This document shows positions 6,656-15,660 of a stretch of 38,039 nt of DNA, in pieces; position 1 is the first letter of the stretch; each line of letters begins with the position of its first letter. The stretch spans positions 1 to 38,039 of the forward strand of contig CAYXMY010000014.1 of NCBI GenBank assembly GCA_964466155.1. Direction: 5' to 3'. The notes beneath the pieces are model-generated. The model did not search any database and was not told the DNA's origin. It was given only the letters and a program-made list of their open reading frames with translations. Both the position numbers and the translations under genes were made by a program. The DNA is from Caenibius sp964466155 (GTDB lineage: Bacteria > Pseudomonadota > Alphaproteobacteria > Sphingomonadales > Sphingomonadaceae).

Positions 6656-8866
6656 TCATATGGCCACCTCGTGGCTGGCCAGCGGATCGCGCGCCCATTT
6701 CAGGCAGACACATGCCCCGCCCCCTGAATTGGAGGAAAAATTCATTTCCCCACCATGCTCCTCAACGATCTTGTTGACGATGGCCAGGCCCAGGCCCGTG
6801 CCCTTTTCCCGCGTGGTCATATACGGCTCCACAATCCGTTCGCGTTCTTTCGGCAAACCGATGCCATTATCGCAAATGCTGACCGAGAAATGCTCCCTGC
6901 CCCCCTGCGCGCGCACGGCGATCCGGCCGCGATAATCGACGTCAGCCTCTTTGCGCCGCGCCTCAATCGCTTCCAGGGCATTCTTGAGCACATTCGTCAT
7001 CGCCTGACCGAACTGATGCCGGTCGCAAGCAATGGTGGGCGGAAGGTCGTCGTCCATTTCAAAAACGTAGTCGATTTCCGGATGCGCCACTTCCTGCAGG
7101 AACAAGGACTGGCGCACCAGATCGACGGCATTTTCTGCACGAAACACAGGTTTGGGCAAGCGCGCGAACGACGAAAACTCGTCAACCATCTTCCGAAGAT
7201 CGCCGACCTGGCGGATGATGGTGCTGGTCAATTCGTCGAACAGTTCCCGGTCATTTTCGATCTGGCGGCCATAACGGCGGCTGAGCCGCTCCGTCGCAAG
7301 CTGAATAGGCGTCAGCGGATTCTTGATCTCGTGCGCGATCCGGCGCGCGACGTCAGACCAGGCCGCCTGGCGTTGATCGACCAATTGGCGCGTAATATCT
7401 TCAAACGTGATGACAATACCACCGAGAGCCGGGGCAATCTTGGCGGCAAGCGTCAGCAGTTCGCTATCCCTGCCATATTGCACCAGTCCGCTGGTGAGCC
7501 CGGCTTCGCGCATGGCGGCAAGCGGCGGCGCGACTTCGGCCAGATCCCGCCCCACCGGCGAAGGACCGTCTGGATCGAGCAGAATCTTCTGGGCGGAGCC
7601 GTTCATCAGTTGAACCTTGCCTTCCCGATCCACCGAAACGATCCCGGCCGTAATCGATTCGAGCACCGCTTCGGTAAAGGCCCGGCGTTCATCGAGTTGG
7701 CGATTGGCGGATACCAGCGCCTGCGTCTGCTGCTCCAATTGCGCGGTCATACGGTTGAACGCCCGATTGAGCAGGCCGATCTCGTCCGCTCCGGTGCGCC
7801 CTTCCACGCGCACGGAGAAGTTCCCTGCCCCAACCCGCCGCGCAGCCCCCACCAGATCGGTCAACGGCTGCACCTGGCGATCAGCGAACCGCAGGGCGAA
7901 CCAGATGGCGAGACCGACCAGCGCGAGCGAAACGAAAAACAACGCAAGATTGAACCGCCATTGCAGGCTGCGCGCCTTGCTGGTCAGCACATCGTAGGAC
8001 TGCCGGACACTTTGCGCGCGTTTCCATTGGCTGAGCGCGAGGGCATCGGAGCTACGGGCCGCATAAAGATAGAGCCCGGTTGTCCGGTCGATGGCGGTGA
8101 ACGCGGAAATGCGTTCCGCATTCGCCTCTACCACAACCTGTTCACCCGCATCGATGCGTTGCAGGGCATCCTTTTCCACCAATTCCGCATGATCGCTCTG
8201 ATCGGGATCGATAATGGCGGCAATGGTCAGCTTTCCATCCGGGCCTTTTTGCAGAATGGCGGATTCATTGAGTTTCCGGCTCACTACCTGATAGGAATAT
8301 CCCTCGGCAAAGACCGGGCTGACAATGGAAGTCTGGTTAAGGTAGGAGCGTAGATCGCTTGCCATGGTCAGCGTTTCGCTACCGACATCGCGCAGGTTCT
8401 GCTCATAATAACCGCGCGCCAAGCGATTGGCGTTTTCCAGCATCCCGCGCGAACTGTCGGAAAACCAGAATTCGATACCGGACTGGAACAGGATCGCGGC
8501 GAAGATCGCCACGAGCAGCGTCGGAATGGCCGCAATCAGGGAAAAGAACGCCACCAGACGCACGTGGAGACGCGCGGTGCTGCCCGCTGCCCGTTTGATT
8601 GCCCGCCTGCGCCCTATCAGCACCAGCAGGCCCATGGCGGGAAGCAGCGTCCCGATCAGCAGGGTGGCCAGTTGCCCCGATGGCACCAGCCCGCCTTTTG
8701 CAGGGGCGGAGGAAAAAGCAAACCAACTGGTGGCGACCATCGCCACCAGCGCAACTGCGCACAAAGCTTCAAGCAGCCGAAAAAGACTGGCGCGGCGAGA
8801 CGCAGCCAGAACCTTACGCCACCAGGTGGGCCTTTTGCGTTTGGTCGAGTTAGGCCTAGTCGCCAT
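6656..8866 (-). CDS. ntrY: Nitrogen-regulation sensor histidine kinase NtrY
   Basis: An inner-membrane sensor kinase, about 736 residues. Three hydrophobic segments lie near the N-terminus (about 31-51, 63-85, 100-122), followed by a periplasmic region and a fourth segment (FNLALFFVSLALVGLAIWF). Then come a HAMP domain (PLTDLVGAARRVGAGNF), a PAS region (VDREGKVQLMNGSAQKILL), the HisKA phospho-site AHEIKNPLTPIQLA, and the ATPase boxes NVLKNALEAIE, CDNGIGLP and GTGLGLAIV. This order is diagnostic of NtrY. I chose ATG at 8866; an in-frame TTG at 8905 would add 13 residues, and neither start has a strong ribosome-binding site. It sits between ntrC and its partner ntrX. Confidence 0.94.
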   Translation of the reverse strand: MATRPNSTKRKRPTWWRKVLAASRRASLFRLLEALCAVALVAMVATSWFAFSSAPAKGGLVPSGQLATLLIGTLLPAMGLLVLIGRRRAIKRAAGSTARLHVRLVAFFSLIAAIPTLLVAIFAAILFQSGIEFWFSDSSRGMLENANRLARGYYEQNLRDVGSETLTMASDLRSYLNQTSIVSPVFAEGYSYQVVSRKLNESAILQKGPDGKLTIAAIIDPDQSDHAELVEKDALQRIDAGEQVVVEANAERISAFTAIDRTTGLYLYAARSSDALALSQWKRAQSVRQSYDVLTSKARSLQWRFNLALFFVSLALVGLAIWFALRFADRQVQPLTDLVGAARRVGAGNFSVRVEGRTGADEIGLLNRAFNRMTAQLEQQTQALVSANRQLDERRAFTEAVLESITAGIVSVDREGKVQLMNGSAQKILLDPDGPSPVGRDLAEVAPPLAAMREAGLTSGLVQYGRDSELLTLAAKIAPALGGIVITFEDITRQLVDQRQAAWSDVARRIAHEIKNPLTPIQLATERLSRRYGRQIENDRELFDELTSTIIRQVGDLRKMVDEFSSFARLPKPVFRAENAVDLVRQSLFLQEVAHPEIDYVFEMDDDLPPTIACDRHQFGQAMTNVLKNALEAIEARRKEADVDYRGRIAVRAQGGREHFSVSICDNGIGLPKERERIVEPYMTTREKGTGLGLAIVNKIVEEHGGEMNFSSNSGGGACVCLKWARDPLASHEVAI

Positions 8867-8942
8867 ACGTTGCCGATTTACAACAGGGATGTTGCGAAGA
8901 CGCAAGGGCTTTCAAACGAAATTGCCCAGATTTGCGCCGAGA

Positions 8943-10355
8943 TCATGTGCGAGCGGTGAAATGTTCGGGATCGATTGCCAGTTCCCCGAGCCTCTTGCGC
9001 AGAGTATTCCGGTTAATGCCCAGCAATTGTGCAGCCTTGAGCTGATTGCCGCCTGTTGCCGCCAAAGCATATTCGAACAACGGCTTTTCGAAAGCGGCCA
9101 GTGCGCTGTGATACAAAGTACCCGCCGGCGGCACCGCTTCCCCCAACCAGCTATCGAGCGCGGCCTCGAAGTTTATCGTCCGGCCAGCTTGCGGCTGCCC
9201 CTGCATCTCATCGAGAAAGGCTGAAACGCTTCCGGCATCGATGGCATCTTCACGTGCCAGCAAGGCCATGCGGTAGATGAAGTTGCGCAGTTCCCGTACA
9301 TTGCCACGCCAGGGCTGGCGTTCCAGCAGATCAACGGCATCTTTTTCCAGCGTGTGCCGCGGCAATCCCTCCCTGTGCGCAAGGGCAAGAAAGTGGCGCG
9401 ACAAGGCGCCGATATCGTCCGCCCGTTCCCGCAAAGGCGGCATCCGGATCGGCACCACATTCAGGCGGTAATACAAGTCTTCGCGAAAGCGCCCTTCGGC
9501 AATCAGCGGACGCAGATCGCGGTGCGTGGCGGCAACGATCCGCACGTCGATGGCGATCTCTTCCTGCCCGCCCACACGCCGGATGCGCCCCGATTGTAAT
9601 GCGCGAAGCAGGCGGGTTTGCGCCTCCAGCGGCATGTCGCCAATTTCATCGAGAAACAGCGTGCCGCCGCTGGCCTGCTCGAACTTGCCGATATTGCGCG
9701 CGACAGCACCGGTGAAGGCCCCTTTTTCGTGGCCGAACAGTTCGCTTTCGATCAGTTCACCGGGAATTGCCGCGGTGTTGACCGCAACGAACGGCCCTTT
9801 CCTGCGCGCACCGAGTTCATGGATCGCTTCGGCAACCAATTCCTTGCCCGTGCCCGACTCCCCCAGGATGAGCACCGTCAGATCGTTGTTCAGGACGCGG
9901 GTGATCATGCGATAGACCCCCTGCATGGCCTGACTGCGCCCGACCAGCGGCAAGCCCCCCACATCCGGCCCCTCGCCCATGTCGGCGGGCGCACGAACCT
10001 CCACCGCCTGCCTCACGGCCCGAACCAGTTCATCGAGATCGAATGGCTTGGGAAAATACTCGAACGCCCCATTATCCGTCGCCCGGACGGCGGTATCGAG
10101 CGTGTTTTGCGCGGAGAGAATGATAATCGGCAAACCGGGATGGTTCGCACGCACGGCGGCGAGGCTTTCTATCCCATCGCCATCGTCCAGCACCACATCG
10201 GTCAACAACGCGCCGTAAGTTTCGGCGGCAAGCAATTGATCCCTCTTGGCAATCGATTCGCAATGATCGACAGCCAAACCCTCCGCCTCAAGTGCAGCCT
10301 TGATGACGATCGCAATCGAAAGATCGTCTTCGACCAGCAGGATACGGTGATTCAT
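8943..10355 (-). CDS. ntrC: Nitrogen regulation response regulator NtrC
   Basis: A 470-residue sigma-54-dependent activator of nitrogen assimilation genes. Receiver domain at residues 1-120 with phospho-acceptor D53 (LLTDVVLDDGDG). AAA+ domain with Walker A GESGTGKE, an intact sigma-54 loop GHEKGAFTGAVAR, Walker B GGTLFLDEIGDMP and the arginine-rich REDLYYRLNVVPIRMPPLRER. C-terminal Fis-type HTH in GGNQLKAAQLLGINRNTLRKR. The ATG overlaps the ntrB stop (ATGA), so kinase and regulator are translationally coupled. Length and domain order are as in enteric NtrC. Its intact GAFTGA contrasts with NtrX in the same cluster. Confidence 0.97.
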   Translation of the reverse strand: MNHRILLVEDDLSIAIVIKAALEAEGLAVDHCESIAKRDQLLAAETYGALLTDVVLDDGDGIESLAAVRANHPGLPIIILSAQNTLDTAVRATDNGAFEYFPKPFDLDELVRAVRQAVEVRAPADMGEGPDVGGLPLVGRSQAMQGVYRMITRVLNNDLTVLILGESGTGKELVAEAIHELGARRKGPFVAVNTAAIPGELIESELFGHEKGAFTGAVARNIGKFEQASGGTLFLDEIGDMPLEAQTRLLRALQSGRIRRVGGQEEIAIDVRIVAATHRDLRPLIAEGRFREDLYYRLNVVPIRMPPLRERADDIGALSRHFLALAHREGLPRHTLEKDAVDLLERQPWRGNVRELRNFIYRMALLAREDAIDAGSVSAFLDEMQGQPQAGRTINFEAALDSWLGEAVPPAGTLYHSALAAFEKPLFEYALAATGGNQLKAAQLLGINRNTLRKRLGELAIDPEHFTART

Positions 10356-11428
10356 ACGCCTTGCTGTCCTTTGGTGGTTTTAGCGACGGGAAGATGGATA
10401 TTGAAATGGGTCCAACCTTCCGCCTCATCCCGCTCGTGCGTGATCCGCCCGTTCATATCCCGCACCAGCTTTTTAACCAGCGCCAGCCCCAAACCCTGTC
10501 CGTGCTTCTTGCCGGTGACGAAGGGTTCGAAAATATGATCGCGCAAAGCGGGATCGATGCCCGGTCCGTTGTCGCTCACTCTCACCTGAATGGGCAATCG
10601 AATGGGCTTGCCCAGGCGGATAGCGTTCATGACGAAACCGCTGACGAAACGGGTACGAACAACCACTTTGGGATTTGCCGCCCCTTTGCAAGCATCGCGT
10701 GCGTTGGAAATGAGGTTGATCAAAACCTGCACCAGACTATCCGCATTGCCCAGCACAAGCGGGAGCGAAGGATCGAATTCTTCGACGATTTGCGCTTCGT
10801 CCGGCGCGGCCGCATCGATAACGCTGCAGGCCCGGCGGATCACTTCATGCAGATTGCATGCGGCAACCGGTTCCGCCTGCTCCCTACCCAACGACTGCAT
10901 CCGATCGAGCAGCTTGGCAATCCGGTCCACTTCATCGGTAATCAGGCCCGTCAGCGAACGATCTTTCTCCTCCAATTCGCGGGCGAGCAGTTGTGCCGCT
11001 CCGCGAATAGCCGCCAAAGGGTTCTTGATTTCATGCGCCAGAATGGCCGGCGCCCTGACGCCTTGATCCACATCGTCTTCCAGCCCTCCGGAATTGCTCG
11101 CCTCACGCAAGGTCAGCAACTGCCACCCGGCATATCCGGCTACCGGAGAAAGCATCAGATCGACGCGTCTATCAGGTTCATCGCGCAGCGCCATGCTGAC
11201 CGCATGGGCCGAAATCTGCGCATCGCCGCGCGCCAGCCAATCGTTAAGCCGCAATTCGTCGAAACGGATGAACCGGTCCAGCCCCTTACCCTTCAGCCTG
11301 TTCATCCCGACGCCAAGGAACTGTTCCGCCGCAGGGTTGGCGTCGGCAATGCATAGATTGGGATCGAGAAGCAAAACCGCCAATCCAAGGCTGGCGAGTT
11401 GGCTGGAAGCGGAAGGCTGCTCCGTCAC
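10352..11428 (-). CDS. ntrB: Nitrogen-regulation sensor histidine kinase NtrB
   Basis: A 358-residue soluble kinase/phosphatase that sets NtrC phosphorylation in response to PII. N-terminal PAS domain (LLLDPNLCIADANPAAEQFLGV), HisKA phospho-site LAHEIKNPLAAIRGAAQLL, and ATPase boxes VLINLISNARDAC, VSDNGPGIDP and GQGLGLALVKKLV. No membrane segment is visible, as usual for NtrB. The frame runs open far upstream through dusB, but the GTG at 11428 overlaps the dusB stop as GTGA, which fixes the start and implies coupling. It is followed directly by ntrC. Confidence 0.95.
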   Translation of the reverse strand: MTEQPSASSQLASLGLAVLLLDPNLCIADANPAAEQFLGVGMNRLKGKGLDRFIRFDELRLNDWLARGDAQISAHAVSMALRDEPDRRVDLMLSPVAGYAGWQLLTLREASNSGGLEDDVDQGVRAPAILAHEIKNPLAAIRGAAQLLARELEEKDRSLTGLITDEVDRIAKLLDRMQSLGREQAEPVAACNLHEVIRRACSVIDAAAPDEAQIVEEFDPSLPLVLGNADSLVQVLINLISNARDACKGAANPKVVVRTRFVSGFVMNAIRLGKPIRLPIQVRVSDNGPGIDPALRDHIFEPFVTGKKHGQGLGLALVKKLVRDMNGRITHERDEAEGWTHFNIHLPVAKTTKGQQGV

Positions 11429-12441
11429 GCAGCCTTCCGTTGCAGAAGCGGGCCATAGAATTCGGCCAGTTCCGTCATGACCTGCTGCGGATCGTCGATA
11501 AAATTGACCCGGTTGCGAAACTCTGCCGAACCGTGGAGACCCTTGGTGTACCAGCCCAGATGCTTGCGGGCGATCTTCACCCCAACATCTTCGCCATAAA
11601 GGTCCAGCATCCCGAGATAATGTTCCAGGATGACGGCGTATTGTTCGTCGATATCGGGTTCGGGCAAAGCGATCCCCGAACGAATCCAATGCATCACCTG
11701 CCCCAGCAGCCACGGCTTGCCGTAAGCCCCGCGGCCGATCATGACCCCGTCCGCTCCGCTCTGTTCCATGGCGGTGGCAACGTCTTCGATTCCGCAAATA
11801 TCGCCATTCGCGATCACCGGGATGGACACCGCTTCCTTGACGTTGCGGATGAAGGCCCAATCGGCCTGCCCCTTATACATCTGATTGCGGGTCCGGCCGT
11901 GCACCGTCACCATTTTGGCGCCGAGATCTTCGGCAATGCGGGCCAGTTCAGGGGCATTGAGCGCGTTGTGATCCCATCCCATGCGCATCTTCACGGTGAC
12001 GGGTACGGAAACGGCTTTCACCGTCGCTTCGATCAAACTGGCGGCCAATTTCAGATCGCGCATGAGCGCGCTGCCCGCATCGCCATTGACCACCTTCTTG
12101 ACCGGGCAGCCCATATTGATGTCGATGATCGCCGCACCGCGATCTTCGTTAAGTTTGGCGGCTTCACCCATTTCATAGGGCGTGCAACCGACAAGTTGCA
12201 TGGACACAGGCTCTTCGATGGCGTCCCACGCCGCCTTTTGCAAGGATTGGCGCGTTTCCCGGATCGCCGCCGGGCTGGCAATCATCTCCGTCACATTGAG
12301 ACCGGAGCCGAAGCGGCGCACCAGCTTGCGGAACGGCAAATCCGTCACACCGGTCATCGGTGCCAGGATAACCGGACAATCGATCATGACCGGGCCGACC
12401 TGTATCGGCTTCATGACGGGCGGGATCGGAATAGCGCTCAT
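11425..12441 (-). CDS. dusB: tRNA-dihydrouridine synthase DusB
   Basis: A 338-residue FMN-dependent enzyme that reduces uridines to dihydrouridine in tRNA. The TIM barrel begins with LAPMTGVTDLPFRKLVRRFG; the catalytic cysteine is in NMGCPVKKV; an FMN phosphate-binding stretch is GADGVMIGRGAYGKPWLLG; a helical C-terminal tRNA-binding domain follows. dusB at the head of ntrBC is the standard alphaproteobacterial arrangement (there often labelled nifR3). The end overlaps the ntrB GTG. Transcription of the whole ntr cluster probably starts in the 80-base gap shared with divergent ispDF, although no clear promoter was recognised there. Confidence 0.95.
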   Translation of the reverse strand: MSAIPIPPVMKPIQVGPVMIDCPVILAPMTGVTDLPFRKLVRRFGSGLNVTEMIASPAAIRETRQSLQKAAWDAIEEPVSMQLVGCTPYEMGEAAKLNEDRGAAIIDINMGCPVKKVVNGDAGSALMRDLKLAASLIEATVKAVSVPVTVKMRMGWDHNALNAPELARIAEDLGAKMVTVHGRTRNQMYKGQADWAFIRNVKEAVSIPVIANGDICGIEDVATAMEQSGADGVMIGRGAYGKPWLLGQVMHWIRSGIALPEPDIDEQYAVILEHYLGMLDLYGEDVGVKIARKHLGWYTKGLHGSAEFRNRVNFIDDPQQVMTELAEFYGPLLQRKAA

Positions 12442-12521
12442 GCTTGGGGCCTGTGCCTAAAAAACGGGCACGCGCATACTGGATTGCGGTCCACCCTGCA
12501 AGCAGCTAGGCGCGCGGGGCA

Positions 12522-13685
12522 ATGAACACGCTCCCGCCCGCCTCTGTTTCCTCTCCCTCTTATGCAGCCGTAATCGTGGCAGCGGGCAAGGGATTGCGCG
12601 CGGGTGGCGCCATACCCAAGCAATTTGCAAGCTGGCGCGGAAAGCCTCTTCTGCGCCATTCTGCGGAAGCATTCGCGGCGGCCGGCGCCCATCCCATCGT
12701 CGTGGCCGTTCCAGCGGGCACCCAAGCGCTGGCCCATGATGCGCTGGCCGGTATTGCGGGTATCGAACTGGTCGTTGGCGGCGATACCCGGCAGGCATCG
12801 GTCAGGGCCGCGCTCGAACATCTGGCACAGGAAAATCCCCGGTATGTCCTGATTCACGATGCCGCCCGGCCTGTCATGGTTTCCGCAGTGATCGAGCGGC
12901 TTTTGAAGGCGCTCAGCGATGCTCCCGGAGCGATCCCCGTGCTGCCAGTGGTCGACAGCCTCGCGGTCGAGCGCGACGGCCTGATGGCAGGTAGCGCCAG
13001 ACGCGAAGAACTGCGCCGCGTGCAGACGCCCCAAGGCTTCCGTTTTGCCGATATTCTCGCCGCCCACCGCTCATGGCAAGGCGCCCCCGATGCAGGCGAC
13101 GATGCGCAAGTCGCCCATGCCGCCAATCTCGCGGTTGCCTTGGTCGAAGGCGATGAAGCCATGCGCAAAATCACCTTCGCGGAGGATTTCATGGAAGATG
13201 CGCCCCCGGTTCGTGTGGGAACAGGCTACGATGTCCACCAGCTCGCCGCTGGCGAGGAACTGTGGCTGTGCGGGGTCAGGATCGATCATTCGGCAGGACT
13301 TGCCGGGCATAGCGATGCCGATGTGGCGATCCATGCGCTGGTCGATGCCCTGCTCGGTGCTGCGGCGGCAGGCGATATTGGACAACACTTCCCGCCCAGC
13401 GATCCGCAATGGCGAGGGGCCAGCTCCAGCCTGTTCCTCCAGCATGCTGTCGCGGTGATAGGCCAGGCCGGTTATCGTGTGGGCAATGTCGATGTCACAA
13501 TCATCTGCGAAGCCCCCAAGGTCGGTCCACATCGAGACGACATGCGGGCGCGCCTTGCGGAACTGATGGGCGTTGACATCGGTTGTGTTAGTGTCAAGGC
13601 GACAACAACCGAAGGTCTCGGTTTCACGGGCCGGCGGGAAGGTATTGCCGCGCAGGCGGCAGCTACCTTGATCAAGGCCAGTTAA
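12522..13685 (+). CDS. ispDF: Bifunctional IspD/IspF (MEP isoprenoid pathway)
   Basis: A 387-residue fusion of 2-C-methyl-D-erythritol 4-phosphate cytidylyltransferase (IspD, about residues 12-225) and 2-C-methyl-D-erythritol 2,4-cyclodiphosphate synthase (IspF, about 230-387). The IspD part shows the nucleotide-binding IVAAGKGLRAGGAIPKQF and VLIHDAARP. The IspF part shows RVGTGYDVHQL, the metal-binding HSDADVAIHALVDALLGA and FTGRREGIAAQA. Such fusions, which catalyse non-consecutive steps of the pathway, are known in alpha- and epsilonproteobacteria. It is divergent from dusB and followed 17 bases later by the CinA-type gene. Confidence 0.96.
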   Translation: MNTLPPASVSSPSYAAVIVAAGKGLRAGGAIPKQFASWRGKPLLRHSAEAFAAAGAHPIVVAVPAGTQALAHDALAGIAGIELVVGGDTRQASVRAALEHLAQENPRYVLIHDAARPVMVSAVIERLLKALSDAPGAIPVLPVVDSLAVERDGLMAGSARREELRRVQTPQGFRFADILAAHRSWQGAPDAGDDAQVAHAANLAVALVEGDEAMRKITFAEDFMEDAPPVRVGTGYDVHQLAAGEELWLCGVRIDHSAGLAGHSDADVAIHALVDALLGAAAAGDIGQHFPPSDPQWRGASSSLFLQHAVAVIGQAGYRVGNVDVTIICEAPKVGPHRDDMRARLAELMGVDIGCVSVKATTTEGLGFTGRREGIAAQAAATLIKAS

Positions 13686-13702
13686 AAGGAATTGCGATTA
13701 CC

Positions 13703-14209
13703 ATGGCTGCCACGGGCCTTCTCCCCGACGAAATCGAAGCACTCGCCAAGCGTGTCATCGACGAAAACACGAAAGCGGGGCGCAAAGTGGCGGTGGCTGA
13801 AAGTTGCACCGGCGGGCTGGTGGCTGCGGCGCTGACCGAAATCACCGGCAGTTCCGCCGTTCTGGATCGGGGTTTCGTGACCTACTCGAACCAGGCCAAA
13901 ATGGAAATGCTGGGCGTTCCCCAGGACATTATCGATACGTTCGGTGCCGTTTCGGTGGCCTGTGTCTGGGCTATGGCCCAAGGCGCTCTCGCCAAGAGCG
14001 GTGCCGACGTCGCCGTCGCGATCAGCGGAGTGGCAGGTCCAGGGGGCGGAAGCGAGCATAAGCCCGTCGGTACGGTCGTCTTCGCGCAAGCCAAGCGCGG
14101 AGAGGAAGATGCCGAACCTCTGGCGGAAATGCGCAAACTGGATGGCAGCAGCCGCGCCGAAGTTCGCCGTCAGGCCACTCTTGTGGCGCTGGAATTACTG
14201 CTGCCGTAA
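13703..14209 (+). CDS. CinA C-terminal-domain family amidohydrolase (PncC-like)
   Basis: A 168-residue protein made only of the CinA C-terminal domain, the family of nicotinamide-nucleotide amidohydrolases that recycle NMN to NaMN in pyridine nucleotide salvage. The typical motifs are VAVAESCTGGLVAAALTEI with the presumed catalytic serine, GFVTYSNQAKMEMLGV, and SGVAGPGGGSEHKPVGTV. It lacks the N-terminal molybdopterin-like domain of full CinA, as in E. coli PncC. It lies just after ispDF and is probably co-transcribed with it. The last 40 bases overlap the convergent COQ10-like gene, so the two transcripts run into each other. Confidence 0.93.
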   Translation: MAATGLLPDEIEALAKRVIDENTKAGRKVAVAESCTGGLVAAALTEITGSSAVLDRGFVTYSNQAKMEMLGVPQDIIDTFGAVSVACVWAMAQGALAKSGADVAVAISGVAGPGGGSEHKPVGTVVFAQAKRGEEDAEPLAEMRKLDGSSRAEVRRQATLVALELLLP

Positions 14210-14631
14210 AGGTCTTGCGCCCGGGCTTCGAAGGCAGCCACCATCTTATGGAATGCCTTTTCAAAATATTGCCCGGCCAGCTTCTCGAACATTTTGCTCT
14301 TGAAGCTGAAGTTCACATGAAAATCGACGTCGCACGCGGTGTCGCTCACCGGGATGAACAGCCAGCGATTGTGCAGATCTTTCAGCGGCCCATCCACATA
14401 ATGGACCATGATTTCGCGAGGGCGTTCCTTCGTCACGCGTGACGTGAACTTTTCACGGAGTGCCTTGAAGCCGACCAGCATATCGGCGACCATTTCCGTA
14501 TCGCTGTCGGAACGGACGCGCGTGGCCATTACCCACGGCAGAAACTCCCCATAGCGCCCGACATCCGCCACCAGATCGAACATCTGCGCCGCACTATAGG
14601 GCATGCGGCGAATTTCGTGAATCGCTGGCAT
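14170..14631 (-). CDS. COQ10/RatA-family START-domain protein
   Basis: A 153-residue SRPBCC (START-like) protein, close in layout to mitochondrial COQ10 and to bacterial RatA/YfjG proteins, which bind ubiquinone or related lipids. Typical stretches are MPYSAAQMFDLVADVGRYGEFLPW at the N-terminus, GFKALREKFTSRV in the middle, and the C-terminal helix FEKLAGQYFEKAFHKMVAAFE. Its ATG abuts the lipA stop, so the pair is probably co-translated. In alphaproteobacteria a quinone-related role is more likely than a toxin role, but the sequence does not prove it. The 3' end overlaps the CinA-type gene on the opposite strand by 40 bases. Confidence 0.9.
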   Translation of the reverse strand: MPAIHEIRRMPYSAAQMFDLVADVGRYGEFLPWVMATRVRSDSDTEMVADMLVGFKALREKFTSRVTKERPREIMVHYVDGPLKDLHNRWLFIPVSDTACDVDFHVNFSFKSKMFEKLAGQYFEKAFHKMVAAFEARAQDLYGSSNSSATRVA

Positions 14632-15566
14632 CAGCGGGCCTTATCCAGTTTAGCCTGCCGGGCAGCACGCATTTCTGCGAAATCCTCGCCCGCATGGTAG
14701 CTGGAACGGGTCAAGGGGCTCGACGCGACCTGCAAGAACCCCTTGGCGCGCGCGATGGCGCCGTAAGCGGAAAATGCCTGCGGGGTGACGAATTCCTCCA
14801 CCTTCGCATGCTTGGGTGTCGGCTGGAGATATTGCCCCATGGTGATGAAATCGACATCGGCGCTGCGCATGTCGTCCATCACCTGGTGCACTTCGAGCCG
14901 CTGCTCCCCCAGCCCCAGCATGATGCCGGACTTGGTGAAGACCAGCGGGTTATGCGCCTTGACCTCTTCCAGCAACCGCAGCGACGCGAAGTAGCGCGCA
15001 CCGGGGCGGATCGTGGGATACAGCCGGGGCACGGTTTCGAGGTTGTGGTTATAGACGTCCGGCCCCGCCGCAACGATGGCTTCCACCGCCGCGCGCATCT
15101 TTCCGCGAAAATCGGGCGTCAGGATTTCGATGGTCGTTTCCGGCGTCGTACGGCGCAAGGCCTCGATCACCTTGACGAATTGTCCCGCCCCACCATCAGG
15201 CAGATCGTCACGGTCGACTGAGGTGATAACGATGTGCTCCAGCCCCATTTCGGCAGCAGCAGTTGCCACATGCTCCGGCTCAAGCGGATCGACCTTGCGT
15301 GGCATCCCAGTCTTCACGTTGCAAAACGCGCAGGCCCGCGTGCAAACATCGCCCAGAATCATCACTGTGGCGTGCTTCTTGGTCCAGCATTCGCCGATGT
15401 TGGGGCAAGCCGCTTCTTCGCAGACTGTATTGAGACCGAGATCCCGCATCAGCTTGCGGGTTTCCTGATACCCTTTGCTGACAGGCGCCTTTACCCGGAT
15501 CCAATCCGGCTTGCGCGGGCGCTGCGGCTGCTCTGAATCCATCGGTACAGAAGAAAGATCGTTCAT
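14631..15566 (-). CDS. lipA: Lipoyl synthase LipA
   Basis: Radical-SAM enzyme inserting two sulfurs into octanoyl groups on lipoyl domains, such as the one on PdhB elsewhere in this window. The auxiliary cluster is in CEEAACPNIGECW, and the radical SAM motif CTRACAFC follows; the C-terminal region has the conserved RSSYHAGE, whose serine ligates the auxiliary cluster. The length, about 311 residues, is normal. I chose ATG at 15566 (MNDLSSVP); another ATG three codons upstream at 15575 is equally possible, as neither has a clear ribosome-binding site. It precedes the COQ10-like gene and is divergent from the carbonic anhydrase gene. Confidence 0.96.
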   Translation of the reverse strand: MNDLSSVPMDSEQPQRPRKPDWIRVKAPVSKGYQETRKLMRDLGLNTVCEEAACPNIGECWTKKHATVMILGDVCTRACAFCNVKTGMPRKVDPLEPEHVATAAAEMGLEHIVITSVDRDDLPDGGAGQFVKVIEALRRTTPETTIEILTPDFRGKMRAAVEAIVAAGPDVYNHNLETVPRLYPTIRPGARYFASLRLLEEVKAHNPLVFTKSGIMLGLGEQRLEVHQVMDDMRSADVDFITMGQYLQPTPKHAKVEEFVTPQAFSAYGAIARAKGFLQVASSPLTRSSYHAGEDFAEMRAARQAKLDKAR

Positions 15567-15660
15567 GCGTCCCATCTAGGCCCGCACGCCCCGCTCCGCA
15601 ATGGCCGCGAAAAATCGCTGAATTCATGCAGCGGTCTTGCCAGTGCCGTATTGAAAGCGC

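Noticed and set aside
6755..8353. 532-codon open frame on + opposite ntrY
   Set aside because: A GC-rich antisense shadow: ntrY on the other strand has all kinase motifs, and this frame has no recognisable domain.
11429..11860. Longer ntrB start inside dusB
   Set aside because: The upstream part is the shadow of dusB; GTG at 11428 overlapping the dusB stop is the sensible start.
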